Source: Bartonella bovis 91-4 | Lineage (GTDB): Bacteria > Pseudomonadota > Alphaproteobacteria > Rhizobiales > Rhizobiaceae | Assembly (NCBI RefSeq): GCF_000384965.1 | Contig: NZ_CM001844.1 | Location: forward strand, 903,341-967,340 | Reading direction: 5' to 3' | Length of the DNA: 64,000 nucleotides | In this document: positions 32,847 through 43,784 of the stretch, piece after piece | How positions within the stretch are numbered: the first letter of the stretch is position 1 | Layout of the letters: each line of letters begins with the position of its first letter | Notes under the pieces: model-generated | Told to the model about the DNA's origin: nothing | Databases searched by the model: none | Seen by the model: the letters and a program-made list of their open reading frames with translations, nothing else | Translations under genes and position numbers: made by a program

Positions 32847-33314
32847 TTACTGGGCAGATTCAAGAAAATTAATCCGACCACCAACTTTTTCAATCTTCAC
32901 ACAAGCAACCTTAGAAGCACCAGAAACATTAAACACAATCTTAGCTTTTAACTCACCACCAGAAAGAAGACGAACACCATCTTTTACACGACGAACAATA
33001 CCGGCTTCTTTTAATACAAAAACATCAACCGGCTTTTCAATATTTAACTTTCCTGCATCAATCGCTTGCTGAATTCGACCTAATGAAACTTCGTTATAAG
33101 TTTTTGCAGAGAAATTTTTAAATCCACGCTTTGGTAAACGACGATAGATAGGCATCTGCCCACCTTCAAAACCATTAAGCGATACACCAGAACGCGACTT
33201 TTGCCCTTTAACACCGCGACCACCAGTTTTACCAATGCCTGAACCAACACCGCGTCCAATACGCTTACGATTCTTTGTTGCGCCTTCACGATCACGCAGT
33301 TCGTTGAGTTTCAT
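32847..33314 (-). CDS. rplO: 50S ribosomal protein L15
   Basis: 155 residues; [22 protein letters not shown] and the Gly-rich [20 protein letters not shown] stretch that threads into 23S rRNA are diagnostic. Spc group, after rpmD. Confidence 0.99.
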   Translation of the reverse strand: MKLNELRDREGATKNRKRIGRGVGSGIGKTGGRGVKGQKSRSGVSLNGFEGGQMPIYRRLPKRGFKNFSAKTYNEVSLGRIQQAIDAGKLNIEKPVDVFVLKEAGIVRRVKDGVRLLSGGELKAKIVFNVSGASKVACVKIEKVGGRINFLESAQ

Positions 33315-33335
33315 ATTCTATACTCCTGCGACCTT

Positions 33336-33542
33336 CTAACCTTCATCTACAACCCGAACAAGATGCGAAACCTTAGCAATCATACCTCGCACACAAAGAG
33401 TATCTTCTAAAGTGCGACGACGACCCATCTTATTTAATCCAAGCCCCTTTAATGTCGCACGTTGAATTTGTGGTCTTCGAATCGGACTTCCAATTTGTTT
33501 CACCGTTATAGTCTTGCCAACCTGAGACTTTTTCTGAACCAT
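33336..33542 (-). CDS. rpmD: 50S ribosomal protein L30
   Basis: 68 residues when started at [11 protein letters not shown], where AAAGGA lies 7 bases upstream; the open frame extends seven codons more. The [21 protein letters not shown] core is typical of L30. Confidence 0.97.
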   Translation of the reverse strand: MVQKKSQVGKTITVKQIGSPIRRPQIQRATLKGLGLNKMGRRRTLEDTLCVRGMIAKVSHLVRVVDEG

Positions 33543-33573
33543 TTTAAATTCCTTTTCTGACAAACCTCAGAAA

Positions 33574-34134
33574 TTATTCCTCTGAACCAATTAAATGCTG
33601 GCGACGTGTCTGCAAAGTTGAATATTTAATACCCCGTTGCGCTGCAACATCTTTAGGATGCACCTGACGTTTTAAAGCATCAAAAGTTGCACGCACCATA
33701 TTATAAGGGTTTGACGAACCCAATGATTTTGCAACAACATCTTGCACACCAAGAGTTTCAAAAATAGCACGCATTGGCCCACCAGCAATAATACCAGTAC
33801 CCGAAGAAGCTGAACGCAATAATACACGACCAGCTCCATGACAGCCTTCAACATCATGATGTAACGTACGCCCAGATCGAAGCGGAACATAAATCATTTC
33901 ACGCCTTGCAGATTCTGTAGCCTTACGAATTGCTTCAGGCACTTCACGTGCCTTACCATGACCAAAACCCACACGTCCTTTTTGGTCTCCAACAACAACA
34001 AGAGCAGCGAAACCAAAACGTCGCCCACCCTTTACAACTTTAGCAACACGATTAATGTGAACAAGCTTATCAACAAATTCACTACCGCTTTCATTTCGAC
34101 GCTCATCACGATCATTACGCTCTTTTTGTGCCAT
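33574..34134 (-). CDS. rpsE: 30S ribosomal protein S5
   Basis: 186 residues: N-terminal double-stranded-RNA-binding fold with [24 protein letters not shown], then [15 protein letters not shown] and the [11 protein letters not shown] loop. S5 contributes to decoding fidelity and mRNA entry. Followed by rpmD 31 bases later and preceded by a 114-bp spacer. Confidence 0.99.
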   Translation of the reverse strand: MAQKERNDRDERRNESGSEFVDKLVHINRVAKVVKGGRRFGFAALVVVGDQKGRVGFGHGKAREVPEAIRKATESARREMIYVPLRSGRTLHHDVEGCHGAGRVLLRSASSGTGIIAGGPMRAIFETLGVQDVVAKSLGSSNPYNMVRATFDALKRQVHPKDVAAQRGIKYSTLQTRRQHLIGSEE

Positions 34135-34248
34135 TCCTCATTCCTTTTTCTTTTCCGGAAGCACGCTAAAAAATCCCTAATATTAAATTAAGGAACTCAC
34201 ACGAAACACCAAAAACATCTTTTCAACAAAATCTCTAAGCAAGATACT

Positions 34249-34611
34249 TTAAAAATTCAAACCACCCTCACGCGCAGCTTCAGCTAAAACTTTCACTCGA
34301 CCATGATAAACATACGCTCCACGATCAAAAACAACTTCATTGACACCAACCTTTTTTGCACGCTCAGCAATCAATTTACCAACAGCAAAAGCAGCTGTTT
34401 TATCAGAACCGCTTTTTAAAGATTTTTTCAATTCCCCTTCAAGAGTGCATGCAGAAACAAGTGTACACCCACGTAAATCATCAATAATTTGTGCATAAAT
34501 ATTCTGATTTGAACGATAAACACTAAGTCTCGGACGACCATTAGCAACAGCTTTAATTTGACGACGAACACGCTGCGCACGACGTTTAATAACCTTTTTA
34601 GATGAAACCAT
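34249..34611 (-). CDS. rplR: 50S ribosomal protein L18
   Basis: 120 residues; [18 protein letters not shown] and the C-terminal [24 protein letters not shown] are characteristic. Binds 5S rRNA. Spc group between rplF and rpsE. Confidence 0.99.
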   Translation of the reverse strand: MVSSKKVIKRRAQRVRRQIKAVANGRPRLSVYRSNQNIYAQIIDDLRGCTLVSACTLEGELKKSLKSGSDKTAAFAVGKLIAERAKKVGVNEVVFDRGAYVYHGRVKVLAEAAREGGLNF

Positions 34612-34623
34612 AACGCAAAACCT

Positions 34624-35157
34624 TTATTTCTTTTTACCTTCTTTACGAACGATACACTCATCTACATATTTAATACCCTTACCTTTATAAGGCTCAGGCC
34701 CACGATATTCACGAATTTCTGCCGCAACTTGCCCCACTTGCTGTTTATCAATTCCAGAAACAACAATTTCTGTCGGCTTAGGAACTGTTACAGTAACACC
34801 AAAGGGTACTTTATAAATAACATCATGAGAAAAACCTAATGATAACTGAATATCTTTACCCTGTAAAGCAGCACGATAACCAATACCGTTGATCTCAAGC
34901 TTCTTTTCAAAACCATCTTTCACACCGCAAAAAATATTCTCAATCATTGAACGTGACATACCCCATTTAGAGCGTGCATTCTTTGATTGATCACGCGGTA
35001 AAACTGACACAACATTTTCCTCAAGCTTAACCAAAACTTCATCATTAACGATGTAGCTCAGTTCACCTTTTGGGCCTTTTGCCTTAATCAACTGACCTTC
35101 AACAGTAGCAGTAACCCCAAGAGGAACCGGAATAGGCTTTTTTCCAATACGAGACAT
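34624..35157 (-). CDS. rplF: 50S ribosomal protein L6
   Basis: 177 residues, [12 protein letters not shown] start and the C-terminal signature [15 protein letters not shown]. Two related domains, near the sarcin-ricin loop. Confidence 0.99.
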   Translation of the reverse strand: MSRIGKKPIPVPLGVTATVEGQLIKAKGPKGELSYIVNDEVLVKLEENVVSVLPRDQSKNARSKWGMSRSMIENIFCGVKDGFEKKLEINGIGYRAALQGKDIQLSLGFSHDVIYKVPFGVTVTVPKPTEIVVSGIDKQQVGQVAAEIREYRGPEPYKGKGIKYVDECIVRKEGKKK

Positions 35158-35195
35158 TGTTTTAACCTGTTTTACTTTCGTTTGCTTATAATCGA

Positions 35196-35594
35196 TCAGA
35201 AAACACGACAGAGAATTTCTCCACCGACATTTTGTTCACGCGCCTCATGATCTGCCATTACCCCTTTAGGAGTCGATAAAATTGAAATGCCAAGACCATT
35301 TGCCACCTGAGGAATAGATTTAGCAGAAACATACACACGACGACCAGGTTTTGAAACACGTGAAATCTCACGAATAACAGCTGAACCTTCAAAATACTTC
35401 AATTCAATTTCGATTTCAGACTTCCCTTCACCAAAATCAACTTGATTGTACCCACGAATATAACCTTCGGATTGCAAAACATCGAGCACCCGCCTACGAA
35501 GCTTAGAAGCAGGCGTAACCACTTTACCTTTTTTACGACTAAGCGCATTACGAATACGTGTTAACATATCACCAAGAGGATCTGACATAGACAT
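35196..35594 (-). CDS. rpsH: 30S ribosomal protein S8
   Basis: 132 residues from [17 protein letters not shown], chosen because GAGGAG lies about 8 bases upstream; an earlier in-frame start would overlap rpsN. The C-terminal [18 protein letters not shown] is diagnostic. S8 is a primary 16S binder and, in E. coli, the translational repressor of the spc operon. Confidence 0.98.
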   Translation of the reverse strand: MSMSDPLGDMLTRIRNALSRKKGKVVTPASKLRRRVLDVLQSEGYIRGYNQVDFGEGKSEIEIELKYFEGSAVIREISRVSKPGRRVYVSAKSIPQVANGLGISILSTPKGVMADHEAREQNVGGEILCRVF

Positions 35595-35608
35595 CTTGTT
35601 ATCTCCTC

Positions 35609-35914
35609 TTACCAACTAGACTTAACAATACCGGGAATATGGCCTAAAGAGCCAAGCTCACGCAACGCAATCCGCGACATTTTTAATTTACGATAATAAG
35701 CCCTTGGACGCCCCGAAACTTCACAACGATTACGAATACGAACCTTTGCAGAATTACGTGGTAGCTCCGCCAACCGAATAGAAGCTTTAAAACGCTCTTC
35801 AAGCGAAACCTTCTGATCCATTACAATTGCTTTCAAACGTGCACGACGCGCAGTATAACGCTTCGCCATCACAACGCGACGTTTATTTTTCTCAACGGCA
35901 CTTACTTTGGCCAT
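35609..35914 (-). CDS. rpsN: 30S ribosomal protein S14 (zinc-free form)
   Basis: 101 residues, the long form without CxxC zinc ligands. [21 protein letters not shown] identifies it. Spc group, between rplE and rpsH. Confidence 0.99.
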   Translation of the reverse strand: MAKVSAVEKNKRRVVMAKRYTARRARLKAIVMDQKVSLEERFKASIRLAELPRNSAKVRIRNRCEVSGRPRAYYRKLKMSRIALRELGSLGHIPGIVKSSW

Positions 35915-35938
35915 AACTTCACCTCACTACGTCTGCCG

Positions 35939-36496
35939 TTACGAACGAAATGGAAAATTAAAAGCACGCAGTAATTCACGCGCCTCATCATCCGTCTTCG
36001 CTGTCGTACAAACGACAATATCCATACCCCAAATCTGATCAACTTTATCATAATTGATTTCTGGAAACACAATGTGCTCCTTAATACCCATAGCAAAATT
36101 ACCATGACCATCAAAGCTTTTTGGATTCAAACCACGAAAATCACGAACCCGTGGAAGAGCAATTGTAACAAGACGATCCAAAAACTCAAACATACGATCT
36201 TTACGCAACGTAACCTTAGCCCCAAGTGGCATTTTCTCACGAACCTTAAAACTCGCAATAGAATTACGAGCATAGGTAACTACAGCTTTCTGACCTGTTA
36301 TCAATGTCAAATCCTCAGCCGCAATAGACGGTTTTTTGGAATCAGCAGTTGCTTCACCAATACCCATATTAATCACAATTTTATCAATGCGCGGAATTTG
36401 CATTTCGTTTTTATAATTAAACTTCTCTTGAAGCATTTTACGAACAACTTCAAGATAATGCGTCCTCATGCGCGGATTTTGCTTTTCTTTAGCCAT
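35939..36496 (-). CDS. rplE: 50S ribosomal protein L5
   Basis: 185 residues; [26 protein letters not shown] and the C-terminal [16 protein letters not shown] are typical. Binds 5S rRNA in the central protuberance. Overlaps the end of rplX by 8 bases, so probably coupled. Confidence 0.99.
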   Translation of the reverse strand: MAKEKQNPRMRTHYLEVVRKMLQEKFNYKNEMQIPRIDKIVINMGIGEATADSKKPSIAAEDLTLITGQKAVVTYARNSIASFKVREKMPLGAKVTLRKDRMFEFLDRLVTIALPRVRDFRGLNPKSFDGHGNFAMGIKEHIVFPEINYDKVDQIWGMDIVVCTTAKTDDEARELLRAFNFPFRS

Positions 36497-36803
36497 TAAT
36501 CAGTTCTCCCGACCGTTTGGCAACACGAACCTTATTACCATCCGCATTTACACGAAAACCTACACGTGTAGGCTTACCATCTTTAGGATCAGCAATCGCC
36601 AAATTAGACAAATGAATAGGCGCTTCCTTAGAAATAATTCCAGCCTCTTGTGTTTGTGTTTGACGCTGATGACGTTTAATTATATTAACCCCAAGAACAA
36701 GAGCACTGCTATTTTTGGGATTTACCTTAATAACTTCACCACTGCGCCCTTTATCTTTCCCTGATAAAACGATAACTTTATCACCTTTTCGAATCTTTTG
36801 CAC
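36489..36803 (-). CDS. rplX: 50S ribosomal protein L24
   Basis: 104 residues with the KOW motif [19 protein letters not shown] at the N-terminus. Early assembly protein at the tunnel exit. Spc group after rplN. Confidence 0.98.
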   Translation of the reverse strand: MQKIRKGDKVIVLSGKDKGRSGEVIKVNPKNSSALVLGVNIIKRHQRQTQTQEAGIISKEAPIHLSNLAIADPKDGKPTRVGFRVNADGNKVRVAKRSGELING

Positions 36804-36817
36804 GATATCTACACTCC

Positions 36818-37186
36818 TTATAACACTTCAGGAGCAAGCGAAATGATCTTCATATGGTTTTTACCACGAAGTTCGCGAGGAACAGGCCCAAAGATACGTG
36901 TACCGATTGGCTCTTTTTTATTATCCACCAAAACAGCAGCATTTCTATCAAAACGAATTACGCTACCATCTGCACGACGAATATCTTTGGCAGTACGAAC
37001 TACCACAGCTTTCATCACATCACCTTTTTTAACACGGCCACGGGGAATAACATCCTTAACCGAAACAACGACAATATCACCGACCGAAGCATATTTTCGC
37101 TTTGAACCGCCCAGCACCTTGATGCACATGACACGACGAGCGCCCGAATTATCAGCAACGTCGAGGTTTGTTTGCATCTGAATCAT
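36818..37186 (-). CDS. rplN: 50S ribosomal protein L14
   Basis: 122 residues from [18 protein letters not shown]; the open frame extends 17 codons upstream, but that part is unlike the family and the standard length fits this start. First gene of the spc group; L14 contacts 16S rRNA across the subunit interface. Confidence 0.98.
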   Translation of the reverse strand: MIQMQTNLDVADNSGARRVMCIKVLGGSKRKYASVGDIVVVSVKDVIPRGRVKKGDVMKAVVVRTAKDIRRADGSVIRFDRNAAVLVDNKKEPIGTRIFGPVPRELRGKNHMKIISLAPEVL

Positions 37187-37334
37187 GACTGGCCACCACC
37201 TTTTCTTAATGTCTAAATCCGATGATGTCTTTGACACATCCGGACTTGCCTGTCAAACAACAATGAAGCTATAGTTATTAAAATTTACCAATGAAAAAAC
37301 CAATGTTAAATTTTAAAACAATTAGCCTGGTTAA

Positions 37335-37574
37335 TTACGTTACATTGTTTACAACAACAATCCAACGCTTATCTTTCGAAATCGGTTTAGATTCTTGAAT
37401 AGAAATTTGATCTCCGATTTTGAATTGATTATTCTCGTCATGCGCCTTGTATTTTTTAGACTGCCGAACCGTCTTTTGGAGAAGCGGATGAGAATAACGA
37501 CGCTCCACCTTGACAACTACGGTTTTATCACTCTTGTCGCTAACGACAACGCCTTGCAAAATGCGTTTAGGCAT
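37335..37574 (-). CDS. rpsQ: 30S ribosomal protein S17
   Basis: 79 residues; [21 protein letters not shown] and [14 protein letters not shown] are typical OB-fold segments of S17. Last gene of the S10 group; 148 bases separate it from rplN. Confidence 0.99.
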   Translation of the reverse strand: MPKRILQGVVVSDKSDKTVVVKVERRYSHPLLQKTVRQSKKYKAHDENNQFKIGDQISIQESKPISKDKRWIVVVNNVT

Positions 37575-37585
37575 CTCTTATTTCC

Positions 37586-37786
37586 TTAAACCTTGTTTCC
37601 ATCTATCTTCTGACGAAGAAAAGTTTTAATACGCGCAATGTTACGACGAACCTGCTTAACACGTGCGGTTTTTTCTAATTGACCTGTCGCTTTCTGAAAA
37701 CGCAGATTAAATTGCTCTTTCTTTAACTTAGTCAACTCATCTTTCATTTGGTCGAGCGTTTGCGCCCGTAATTCTTCGGCTTTCAT
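37586..37786 (-). CDS. rpmC: 50S ribosomal protein L29
   Basis: 66 residues, two helices: [18 protein letters not shown] and [14 protein letters not shown] are the family marks. Located at the tunnel exit beside L23. 11 bases before rpsQ. Confidence 0.98.
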   Translation of the reverse strand: MKAEELRAQTLDQMKDELTKLKKEQFNLRFQKATGQLEKTARVKQVRRNIARIKTFLRQKIDGNKV

Positions 37787-37798
37787 CGCTTAACCTCT

Positions 37799-38212
37799 TT
37801 ATTCAGCAATTCGTTGAACAAAACGAGTCTTAACAGGTAACTTTGCAGCACCCAATCTAAGTGCTTCACGCGCCACATCCTCAGGAATCCCGTCAAGCTC
37901 AAACATAACACGCCCAGGAGAAACACGCGCTGCCCAATAGTCAACACTTCCTTTACCTTTACCCATACGAACTTCAGTCGGCTTAGATGTAACCGGAAGA
38001 TCTGGAAAAATCCGAATCCACACACGACCAGAACGCTTCATGTAACGTGTAATCGCACGACGCGCTGCTTCAATTTGGCGCGCAGTAATACGTTCCGGCT
38101 CAATAGCTTTCAGACCGTAAGCACCGAAGTTTAAATCCGTACCACCTTTCGCAACACCGTGAATACGGCCTTTGAATTGTTTCCGAAATTTTGTGCGCTT
38201 TGGCTGCAACAT
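37799..38212 (-). CDS. rplP: 50S ribosomal protein L16
   Basis: 137 residues; [16 protein letters not shown] start, [18 protein letters not shown] and the [18 protein letters not shown] loop next to the A-site tRNA. The Arg81-equivalent loop is intact. S10 group. Confidence 0.99.
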   Translation of the reverse strand: MLQPKRTKFRKQFKGRIHGVAKGGTDLNFGAYGLKAIEPERITARQIEAARRAITRYMKRSGRVWIRIFPDLPVTSKPTEVRMGKGKGSVDYWAARVSPGRVMFELDGIPEDVAREALRLGAAKLPVKTRFVQRIAE

Positions 38213-38248
38213 TATTCTCTACTCCAAATCTCAATTCAACCAGAAAAA

Positions 38249-38959
38249 TTAAGTATTTTCACGGCGGCGATTTGACGATCCCCCTGGATGATCACTTTCC
38301 ATAGCACGACACTCCGAAGCCATTGGATTATGTTCAAGGATCTCACCTTTAAAAACCCAAACTTTAACACCACAAATACCATACGCCGTCTTAGCCTCTG
38401 CTGTACCGTAATCCACATCAGCACGCAAGGTATGAAGTGGAACACGACCTTCACGATACCACTCCATACGAGCAATTTCAGCCCCACCAAGACGACCAGA
38501 ACAATTAATGCGAATACCTTCAGCCCCAAGACGCATAGCAGATTGAACAGCACGTTTCATTGCACGCCGAAAAGCAACACGACGCTCAAGTTGCTGAGCA
38601 ATTGATTGTGCAATGATTGTTGCATCAATTTCCGGCTTACGAATTTCAACGATATTTAGTGAAGTCTCAGCATTCGTCATTTCTGAAAGTTTACAACGAA
38701 GCTTTTCAATATCAGCACCTTTTTTACCAATAATAAGACCAGGACGCGCTGAGTAAATTATAATACGACACTTTTTATGAGGACGCTCAATAACAACCTT
38801 AGAAATAGCCGCTTGCTTCAACTCTTTAATCACATATAAACGAATTTTTAAATCTTCATGAAGGAGACGGCCATATTCACCACTATCGGCATACCAACGC
38901 GAATCCCAAGTCCGATTAACTCCAAGACGAAGCCCTATTGGATTGATCTTCTGCCCCAT
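38249..38959 (-). CDS. rpsC: 30S ribosomal protein S3
   Basis: 236 residues; [21 protein letters not shown], the KH-domain motif [15 protein letters not shown] and the [23 protein letters not shown] signature. Lines the mRNA entry channel. Overlaps rplV by 1 base (TAATG). Confidence 0.99.
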   Translation of the reverse strand: MGQKINPIGLRLGVNRTWDSRWYADSGEYGRLLHEDLKIRLYVIKELKQAAISKVVIERPHKKCRIIIYSARPGLIIGKKGADIEKLRCKLSEMTNAETSLNIVEIRKPEIDATIIAQSIAQQLERRVAFRRAMKRAVQSAMRLGAEGIRINCSGRLGGAEIARMEWYREGRVPLHTLRADVDYGTAEAKTAYGICGVKVWVFKGEILEHNPMASECRAMESDHPGGSSNRRRENT

Positions 38960-39348
38960 TACGCAGCCTCCTCTTTTTCGGTAACTTCACGAACAACAAT
39001 AGTAAGATGCGAAAATGGACGTTCAATCCGACTAGAACGCCCACGACCACGAACGTGAAAACGTTTCATTACTATAGATTTACCAACATGTGCTTCCGAA
39101 ACAATCAACGAATCAATATCAAGATCATGATTATTTTCCGCATTTGCGATCGCCGATTCAAGAGTTTTTCTAACTGTCTGAGCGATACGTTTACGTGAAA
39201 ATGTTAAATCAGCCAACGCCGTATTAACCTTTTTACCACGAATCATCGCAACAACCAGATTAAGCTTTTGCGGACTAACACGAATCATTCGAACAACAGC
39301 CTTCGCTTCATTGTCCTTAAGTTGGCGCGGAACTTTAGCCTTGCCCAT
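38959..39348 (-). CDS. rplV: 50S ribosomal protein L22
   Basis: 129 residues from [17 protein letters not shown]; a GTG one codon earlier is possible. The long hairpin loop that lines the exit tunnel is normal ([15 protein letters not shown]), with no change seen at the macrolide-related tip. S10 group between rpsS and rpsC. Confidence 0.98.
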   Translation of the reverse strand: MGKAKVPRQLKDNEAKAVVRMIRVSPQKLNLVVAMIRGKKVNTALADLTFSRKRIAQTVRKTLESAIANAENNHDLDIDSLIVSEAHVGKSIVMKRFHVRGRGRSSRIERPFSHLTIVVREVTEKEEAA

Positions 39349-39350
39349 CA

Positions 39351-39629
39351 CTACTTCCTCTTTGCTTTCTTATCCGCACCATGACCATAATAAGTCCGAG
39401 TAGGAGCGAACTCGCCAAATTTATGCCCAACCATTTCCTCAGAAACAGAAACAGGAATATGTTTATTGCCGTTATAAACACCAAAAGTCAAACCAACAAA
39501 TTGCGGCAGAATGGTAGAACGACGACTCCATATTTTTATAACTTCATTACGCCCACTTGCACGCACCTTCTCTGCTTTTCCGAGAAGATAGCCGTCAACA
39601 AACGGACCTTTCCAAACTGAACGAACCAC
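39351..39629 (-). CDS. rpsS: 30S ribosomal protein S19
   Basis: 92 residues with [13 protein letters not shown] and [21 protein letters not shown]. The start is GTG (39629), supported by AGAGAGG upstream. S10 group after rplB. Confidence 0.98.
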
Positions 39630-39644
39630 TTTAGACTACCTCTC

Positions 39645-40478
39645 TTACTTTTTACGTTGATGACGTGAACGCATAATAAATTTACTAGTAGCTTTATTGG
39701 AGCGTGTACGCTTACCCTTCGTAGGCTTACCCCAAGGAGATACAGGGTGACGACCACCTGATGTACGCCCCTCACCACCACCATGTGGATGATCAACCGG
39801 ATTCATAGCAACACCACGAACATGTGGGCGCTTTCCACGCCAACGTGACCGACCAGCTTTACCATCATTAATATTCCCATGATCAGGATTTGAAACAGCA
39901 CCAACGGTTGCAAAACAACCACCCGGAATCAAACGTTGTTCCCCAGAATTAAGCCGAAGGATAGCCATCCCCTGATCTCGCCCAACCAGCTGTGCATAAG
40001 CCCCTGCCGAACGTGCAATCTGACCACCTTTGCCAGGCTTCATTTCAACATTATGGATAATCGTACCCACTGGCATATTACAAAGAGGCATTGCATTACC
40101 TGGTTTAATATCAGCGTTCGAACCAGTAACAACAAAATCACCAACACCAAGACGTTGCGGCGCAAGAATATAACTTAACTGCCCATCTTCATAACGAATC
40201 AATGCAATAAAAGCAGTGCGATTTGGATCATATTCTAAACGCTCAACCTTCGCAGACATATCACGCTTAAGACGTTTAAAATCAATAAACCGATAGCTAC
40301 GCTTATGCCCCCCACCCTGAAAACGAGCTGTAATTTTACCATGATTATTACGCCCACCCTTTGACGACAACCCTCCCGTCAACGTCTTTACAGACTTACC
40401 CTTATGAAGATCAGAACGCTCCACAATAACAAGCTGACGTTGCCCAGGTGTTGTTGGATTAAAGTGCTTAAGTGCCAT
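39645..40478 (-). CDS. rplB: 50S ribosomal protein L2
   Basis: 277 residues; peptidyl-transferase-centre protein. [19 protein letters not shown] and the C-terminal [20 protein letters not shown], containing the His important for activity, are intact. Confidence 0.99.
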   Translation of the reverse strand: MALKHFNPTTPGQRQLVIVERSDLHKGKSVKTLTGGLSSKGGRNNHGKITARFQGGGHKRSYRFIDFKRLKRDMSAKVERLEYDPNRTAFIALIRYEDGQLSYILAPQRLGVGDFVVTGSNADIKPGNAMPLCNMPVGTIIHNVEMKPGKGGQIARSAGAYAQLVGRDQGMAILRLNSGEQRLIPGGCFATVGAVSNPDHGNINDGKAGRSRWRGKRPHVRGVAMNPVDHPHGGGEGRTSGGRHPVSPWGKPTKGKRTRSNKATSKFIMRSRHQRKK

Positions 40479-40499
40479 TATTCTTATCTCCGAGCCTTA

Positions 40500-40793
40500 T
40501 TAAAGACCTGTCGAAAGGTCAATTGAGTAACCTTTAGCCAATGTCACAATCGCTTTTTTGACATCACTCTGTCGACCAACAACACCTTTGAAACGCTTCA
40601 CTTTACCCTTACGGATCGTCGTGTTAACCGCTTTAACCTTAACATTAAAAAGCGCTTCAACCGCTGCCTTAATTTCAGGCTTCATTGCTTTTGGTGCAAC
40701 ATTAAAAATAACTTGATTATATTCAGAAATCATTGTCGATTTCTCAGTAATAACCGGACTGACAATTACATCATAGTGGCGAAGATCCGTCAT
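40500..40793 (-). CDS. rplW: 50S ribosomal protein L23
   Basis: 97 residues; [14 protein letters not shown] and [16 protein letters not shown] identify it. Docking site for trigger factor and SRP at the tunnel exit. Overlaps rplD by 4 bases. Confidence 0.98.
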   Translation of the reverse strand: MTDLRHYDVIVSPVITEKSTMISEYNQVIFNVAPKAMKPEIKAAVEALFNVKVKAVNTTIRKGKVKRFKGVVGRQSDVKKAIVTLAKGYSIDLSTGL

Positions 40794-41410
40794 CTGAAGC
40801 GCTCCTCAAGAGCCTCAACAGCTGCTTTTGATAAAACAAGCTTATTGCGACGTAAAATATCATAAACATTAATCCCCTGAACCGGTAAAACATCAATATT
40901 AGGGATATTAGATGCTGCACGAAAAAAATTCATATTTATTTCTTTTCCACCAATTAACAGAGCATTATTAAAACCCAGCTTAGAAAAATTTTTAGCAAGC
41001 ACCTTGGTTTTAGCGTCTCGAACATCAAGCTCATCAACTATAATCAAATCATTTGTCTTTAGTTTTACCGACAAAGCAAGACACAACCCCAGCGCACGAC
41101 TCTTTTTAGGAAGAGCATGCGCATGACTACGAACCACTGGACCATGCGCTTTACCACCACCTCGAAACTGCGGTGCACGAGCAGATGAATGCCGCGCACG
41201 CCCAGTTCCTTTTTGTTTAAACATCTTTGCCCCTGTTCGAGCCACATCAGAGCGCCCTTGTGACTGATGTGTTCCTTGCTGACGACGCGCAAGCTGCCAC
41301 CGAACAACACGCTGGAGAATATCTTCACGCGGAGCAAGACCAAAAATGTGTTCAGAAACTTTTAACTTACCAGCTTCACTGCCGTCAAGAGTTTTAATTA
41401 TAAGATCCAT
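40790..41410 (-). CDS. rplD: 50S ribosomal protein L4
   Basis: 206 residues with the tunnel loop [20 protein letters not shown] and [14 protein letters not shown]. In E. coli L4 autoregulates the S10 operon; whether this applies here is unknown. Overlaps rplC by 1 base. Confidence 0.98.
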   Translation of the reverse strand: MDLIIKTLDGSEAGKLKVSEHIFGLAPREDILQRVVRWQLARRQQGTHQSQGRSDVARTGAKMFKQKGTGRARHSSARAPQFRGGGKAHGPVVRSHAHALPKKSRALGLCLALSVKLKTNDLIIVDELDVRDAKTKVLAKNFSKLGFNNALLIGGKEINMNFFRAASNIPNIDVLPVQGINVYDILRRNKLVLSKAAVEALEERFR

Positions 41411-42150
41411 TATTCAGCCCCCTCAACTTTAGAGGCCCCTACCACCGGAGTAGCTGATTCAATCTTTTTCTCTACAGAACGACGAATCCCAGCAGGCTTT
41501 GGCGCATTATCAGGAAGACGCTTCTTTACAGCATCACGCACTAAAATCCAAGCCCCCTTAGAACCAGAGACAGAACCACGTACCAAAATCAAACCACGAT
41601 CAACATCTGTAGAAACAACTTCAATGTTTTGTGTCGTCACACGTACTTGCCCCATATGACCAGCCATTTTTTTGCCTTTAAATACTTTACCAGGATCTTG
41701 GCATTGTCCTGTTGAACCATGAGCACGATGTGTAATTGAATTACCATGTGAAGCCCGATGCCCACCAAAATTATGCCGTTTCATAACACCAGCAAAACCT
41801 TTACCGATACTTGTACCCGTTACATCAACTCTTTGCCCTGGAACAAAATGTTCCACTGTAATTTCAGTACCTACATCAAGTAAATTATCGGGACTAACAC
41901 GAAATTCCGCCACCTTAGCTTTTGGCTCAACCATAGCCTTAGCAAAATGTCCACGAAGAGCTCGCGAAACATTTTTAACTTTCGCAAACCCCACACCTAA
42001 TTGAACAGCAGTATAACCGTTCTTCTCGACTGTACGCTGAGCAATAACCTGACAATTCTCCAAACGAAGTACTGTTACTGGTACATGCTCACCAGCCTCA
42101 TTATAAATACGGGTCATACCCAGTTTTTGTGCTATTACACCTGAACGCAT
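41410..42150 (-). CDS. rplC: 50S ribosomal protein L3
   Basis: 246 residues from [16 protein letters not shown] (AGGA upstream; the frame is open eight codons further). [19 protein letters not shown] and [25 protein letters not shown] segments reach the peptidyl-transferase centre. A Lys/Ala/Val tail extends the C-terminus (from about residue 210), as in rhizobia. Confidence 0.98.
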   Translation of the reverse strand: MRSGVIAQKLGMTRIYNEAGEHVPVTVLRLENCQVIAQRTVEKNGYTAVQLGVGFAKVKNVSRALRGHFAKAMVEPKAKVAEFRVSPDNLLDVGTEITVEHFVPGQRVDVTGTSIGKGFAGVMKRHNFGGHRASHGNSITHRAHGSTGQCQDPGKVFKGKKMAGHMGQVRVTTQNIEVVSTDVDRGLILVRGSVSGSKGAWILVRDAVKKRLPDNAPKPAGIRRSVEKKIESATPVVGASKVEGAE

Positions 42151-42177
42151 CGGGTTTGTTCCTTCTGTCTTCAAACC

Positions 42178-42486
42178 TCAGAGCTTAATTTCTACATCCA
42201 CACCAGCAGAAAGGTCGAGCTTCATAAGAGCATCCACTGTCTGCGGCGTAGGGTCAACAATATCAAGAAGACGTTTATGTGTACGCATCTCAAATTGCTC
42301 ACGACTTTTCTTATCAATGTGTGGCCCACGATTGACCGTAAACTTCTCAATCCGCGTCGGTAGCGGAATGGGACCACGGACATTGGCGCCAGTACGCTTG
42401 GCGGTCGACACAATCTCACGTGTCGACGCATCAAGAATCCGGTGATCAAACGCTTTTAAGCGAATGCGGATATTCTGACCATTCAT
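42178..42486 (-). CDS. rpsJ: 30S ribosomal protein S10
   Basis: 102 residues; [19 protein letters not shown] and [21 protein letters not shown] are invariant. Also the NusE antitermination factor. First gene of the S10 group, directly after tuf. Confidence 0.99.
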   Translation of the reverse strand: MNGQNIRIRLKAFDHRILDASTREIVSTAKRTGANVRGPIPLPTRIEKFTVNRGPHIDKKSREQFEMRTHKRLLDIVDPTPQTVDALMKLDLSAGVDVEIKL

Positions 42487-42548
42487 ATTCTCATTTCCCT
42501 GCCATATGGAGCAACTCTAACACTAAAGATACTTTTCAATTATTGATA

Positions 42549-43722
42549 TTATTCAATGATCTTAGAAACGATACCAGCTCCGACAGTACGCCCCCCTTCA
42601 CGGATAGCAAAACGAAGCTTTTCTTCCATTGCAATCGGAACAATTAAAGAAACATCCATTGCAACATTATCACCTGGCATAACCATTTCCGTACCTTCTG
42701 GAAGCGTAACAATCCCTGTCACATCCGTAGTGCGGAAATAAAACTGTGGACGATAATTCGTGAAAAACGGTGTATGACGACCACCCTCATCTTTCGTCAA
42801 AATATAAGCCTCAGCTTTAAACTTGGTATGCGGTGTAACAGAACCAGGCTTTGCCAAAACTTGTCCACGTTCAATCCCTTCACGATCAATACCACGAAGC
42901 AATGCACCTATATTATCACCTGCCTGACCTTGATCTAAAAGCTTACGGAACATCTCAACACCTGTAACCGTCGTTTTAGAAGTCGGACGAATACCTATAA
43001 TCTCGATTTCTTCACCAACTTTAATAATTCCACGTTCAACACGACCCGTGACAACCGTTCCACGCCCAGATATCGAAAAACATCCTCTATAGGCATCAAA
43101 ATGGTTGATCAACCGGACGTTCAGGTGTTGGAATATAATTATCAACTTCACTCATCAAACGACGAACTGCATCTTCACCTATACTTTTATCTGAATCCTC
43201 AAGAGCCGCCAACGCAGAACCCTTAACAATCGGTATATCATCTCCTGGGAAGTCGTATTTCGAAAGAAGCTCCCGAACTTCAAGCTCAACAAGCTCTAAA
43301 AGCTCAGCATCATCAACCTGATCAACCTTATTAAGAAAAACTACAATCGCAGGAACACCAACCTGACGTGCTAACAAAATATGCTCACGCGTCTGAGGCA
43401 TCGGTCCATCAGCTGCTGAAACAACCAAAATCGCTCCATCCATTTGCGCCGCTCCTGTGATCATGTTCTTCACATAATCCGCATGTCCAGGACAATCAAC
43501 GTGCGCATAGTGACGTTGCTCTGTTTCATATTCAACATGCGCTGTCGAAATGGTAATTCCACGCGCACGCTCCTCAGGAGCAGCATCAATTTGGTCATAC
43601 GCTTTAAATTCACCAAAATACTTCGTAATCGCTGCTGTCAATGACGTCTTCCCATGGTCAACGTGACCTATCGTACCTATATTAACATGCGGCTTCGTAC
43701 GTTCAAATTTGCTCTTTGCCAT
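42549..43722 (-). pseudogene. tuf: Elongation factor Tu, interrupted by two single-base frameshifts
   Basis: EF-Tu brings aminoacyl-tRNA to the ribosome. From [14 protein letters not shown] (ATG 43722) the GTPase domain is intact ([22 protein letters not shown]) up to PERPVDQPF, then TGA at 43096-43098. Domains 2 and 3 ([16 protein letters not shown] ... KIIE) continue in another frame, while LMPIEDVF between them reads in a third. Two lost T on the coding strand, at the runs 43098-43101 and 43076-43080, explain this; adding them back gives 208 + 8 + 175 = 391 residues, the normal length. No other residue looks decayed. Sequencing or assembly error in a gene that is usually duplicated is the leading explanation; a true pseudogene copy is the alternative. 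Confidence 0.95.
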
Positions 43723-43784
43723 TTGAGCTCTCCATTTTCTGTCCAAACCATGAACTAAGTTAAAGTTAATACGTAATCAAAAGA

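Noticed and set aside
36074..36499. Long antisense ORFs across the ribosomal genes (for example 141 codons opposite rplE)
   Set aside because: These are frame shadows of strongly coding genes; they have no ribosome binding sites and no plausible protein composition.
43070..43105. Programmed ribosomal frameshifting to explain split tuf
   Set aside because: Two separate shifts would be needed 22 bases apart. EF-Tu is not known to use frameshifting, and restoring two bases gives the exact family length.
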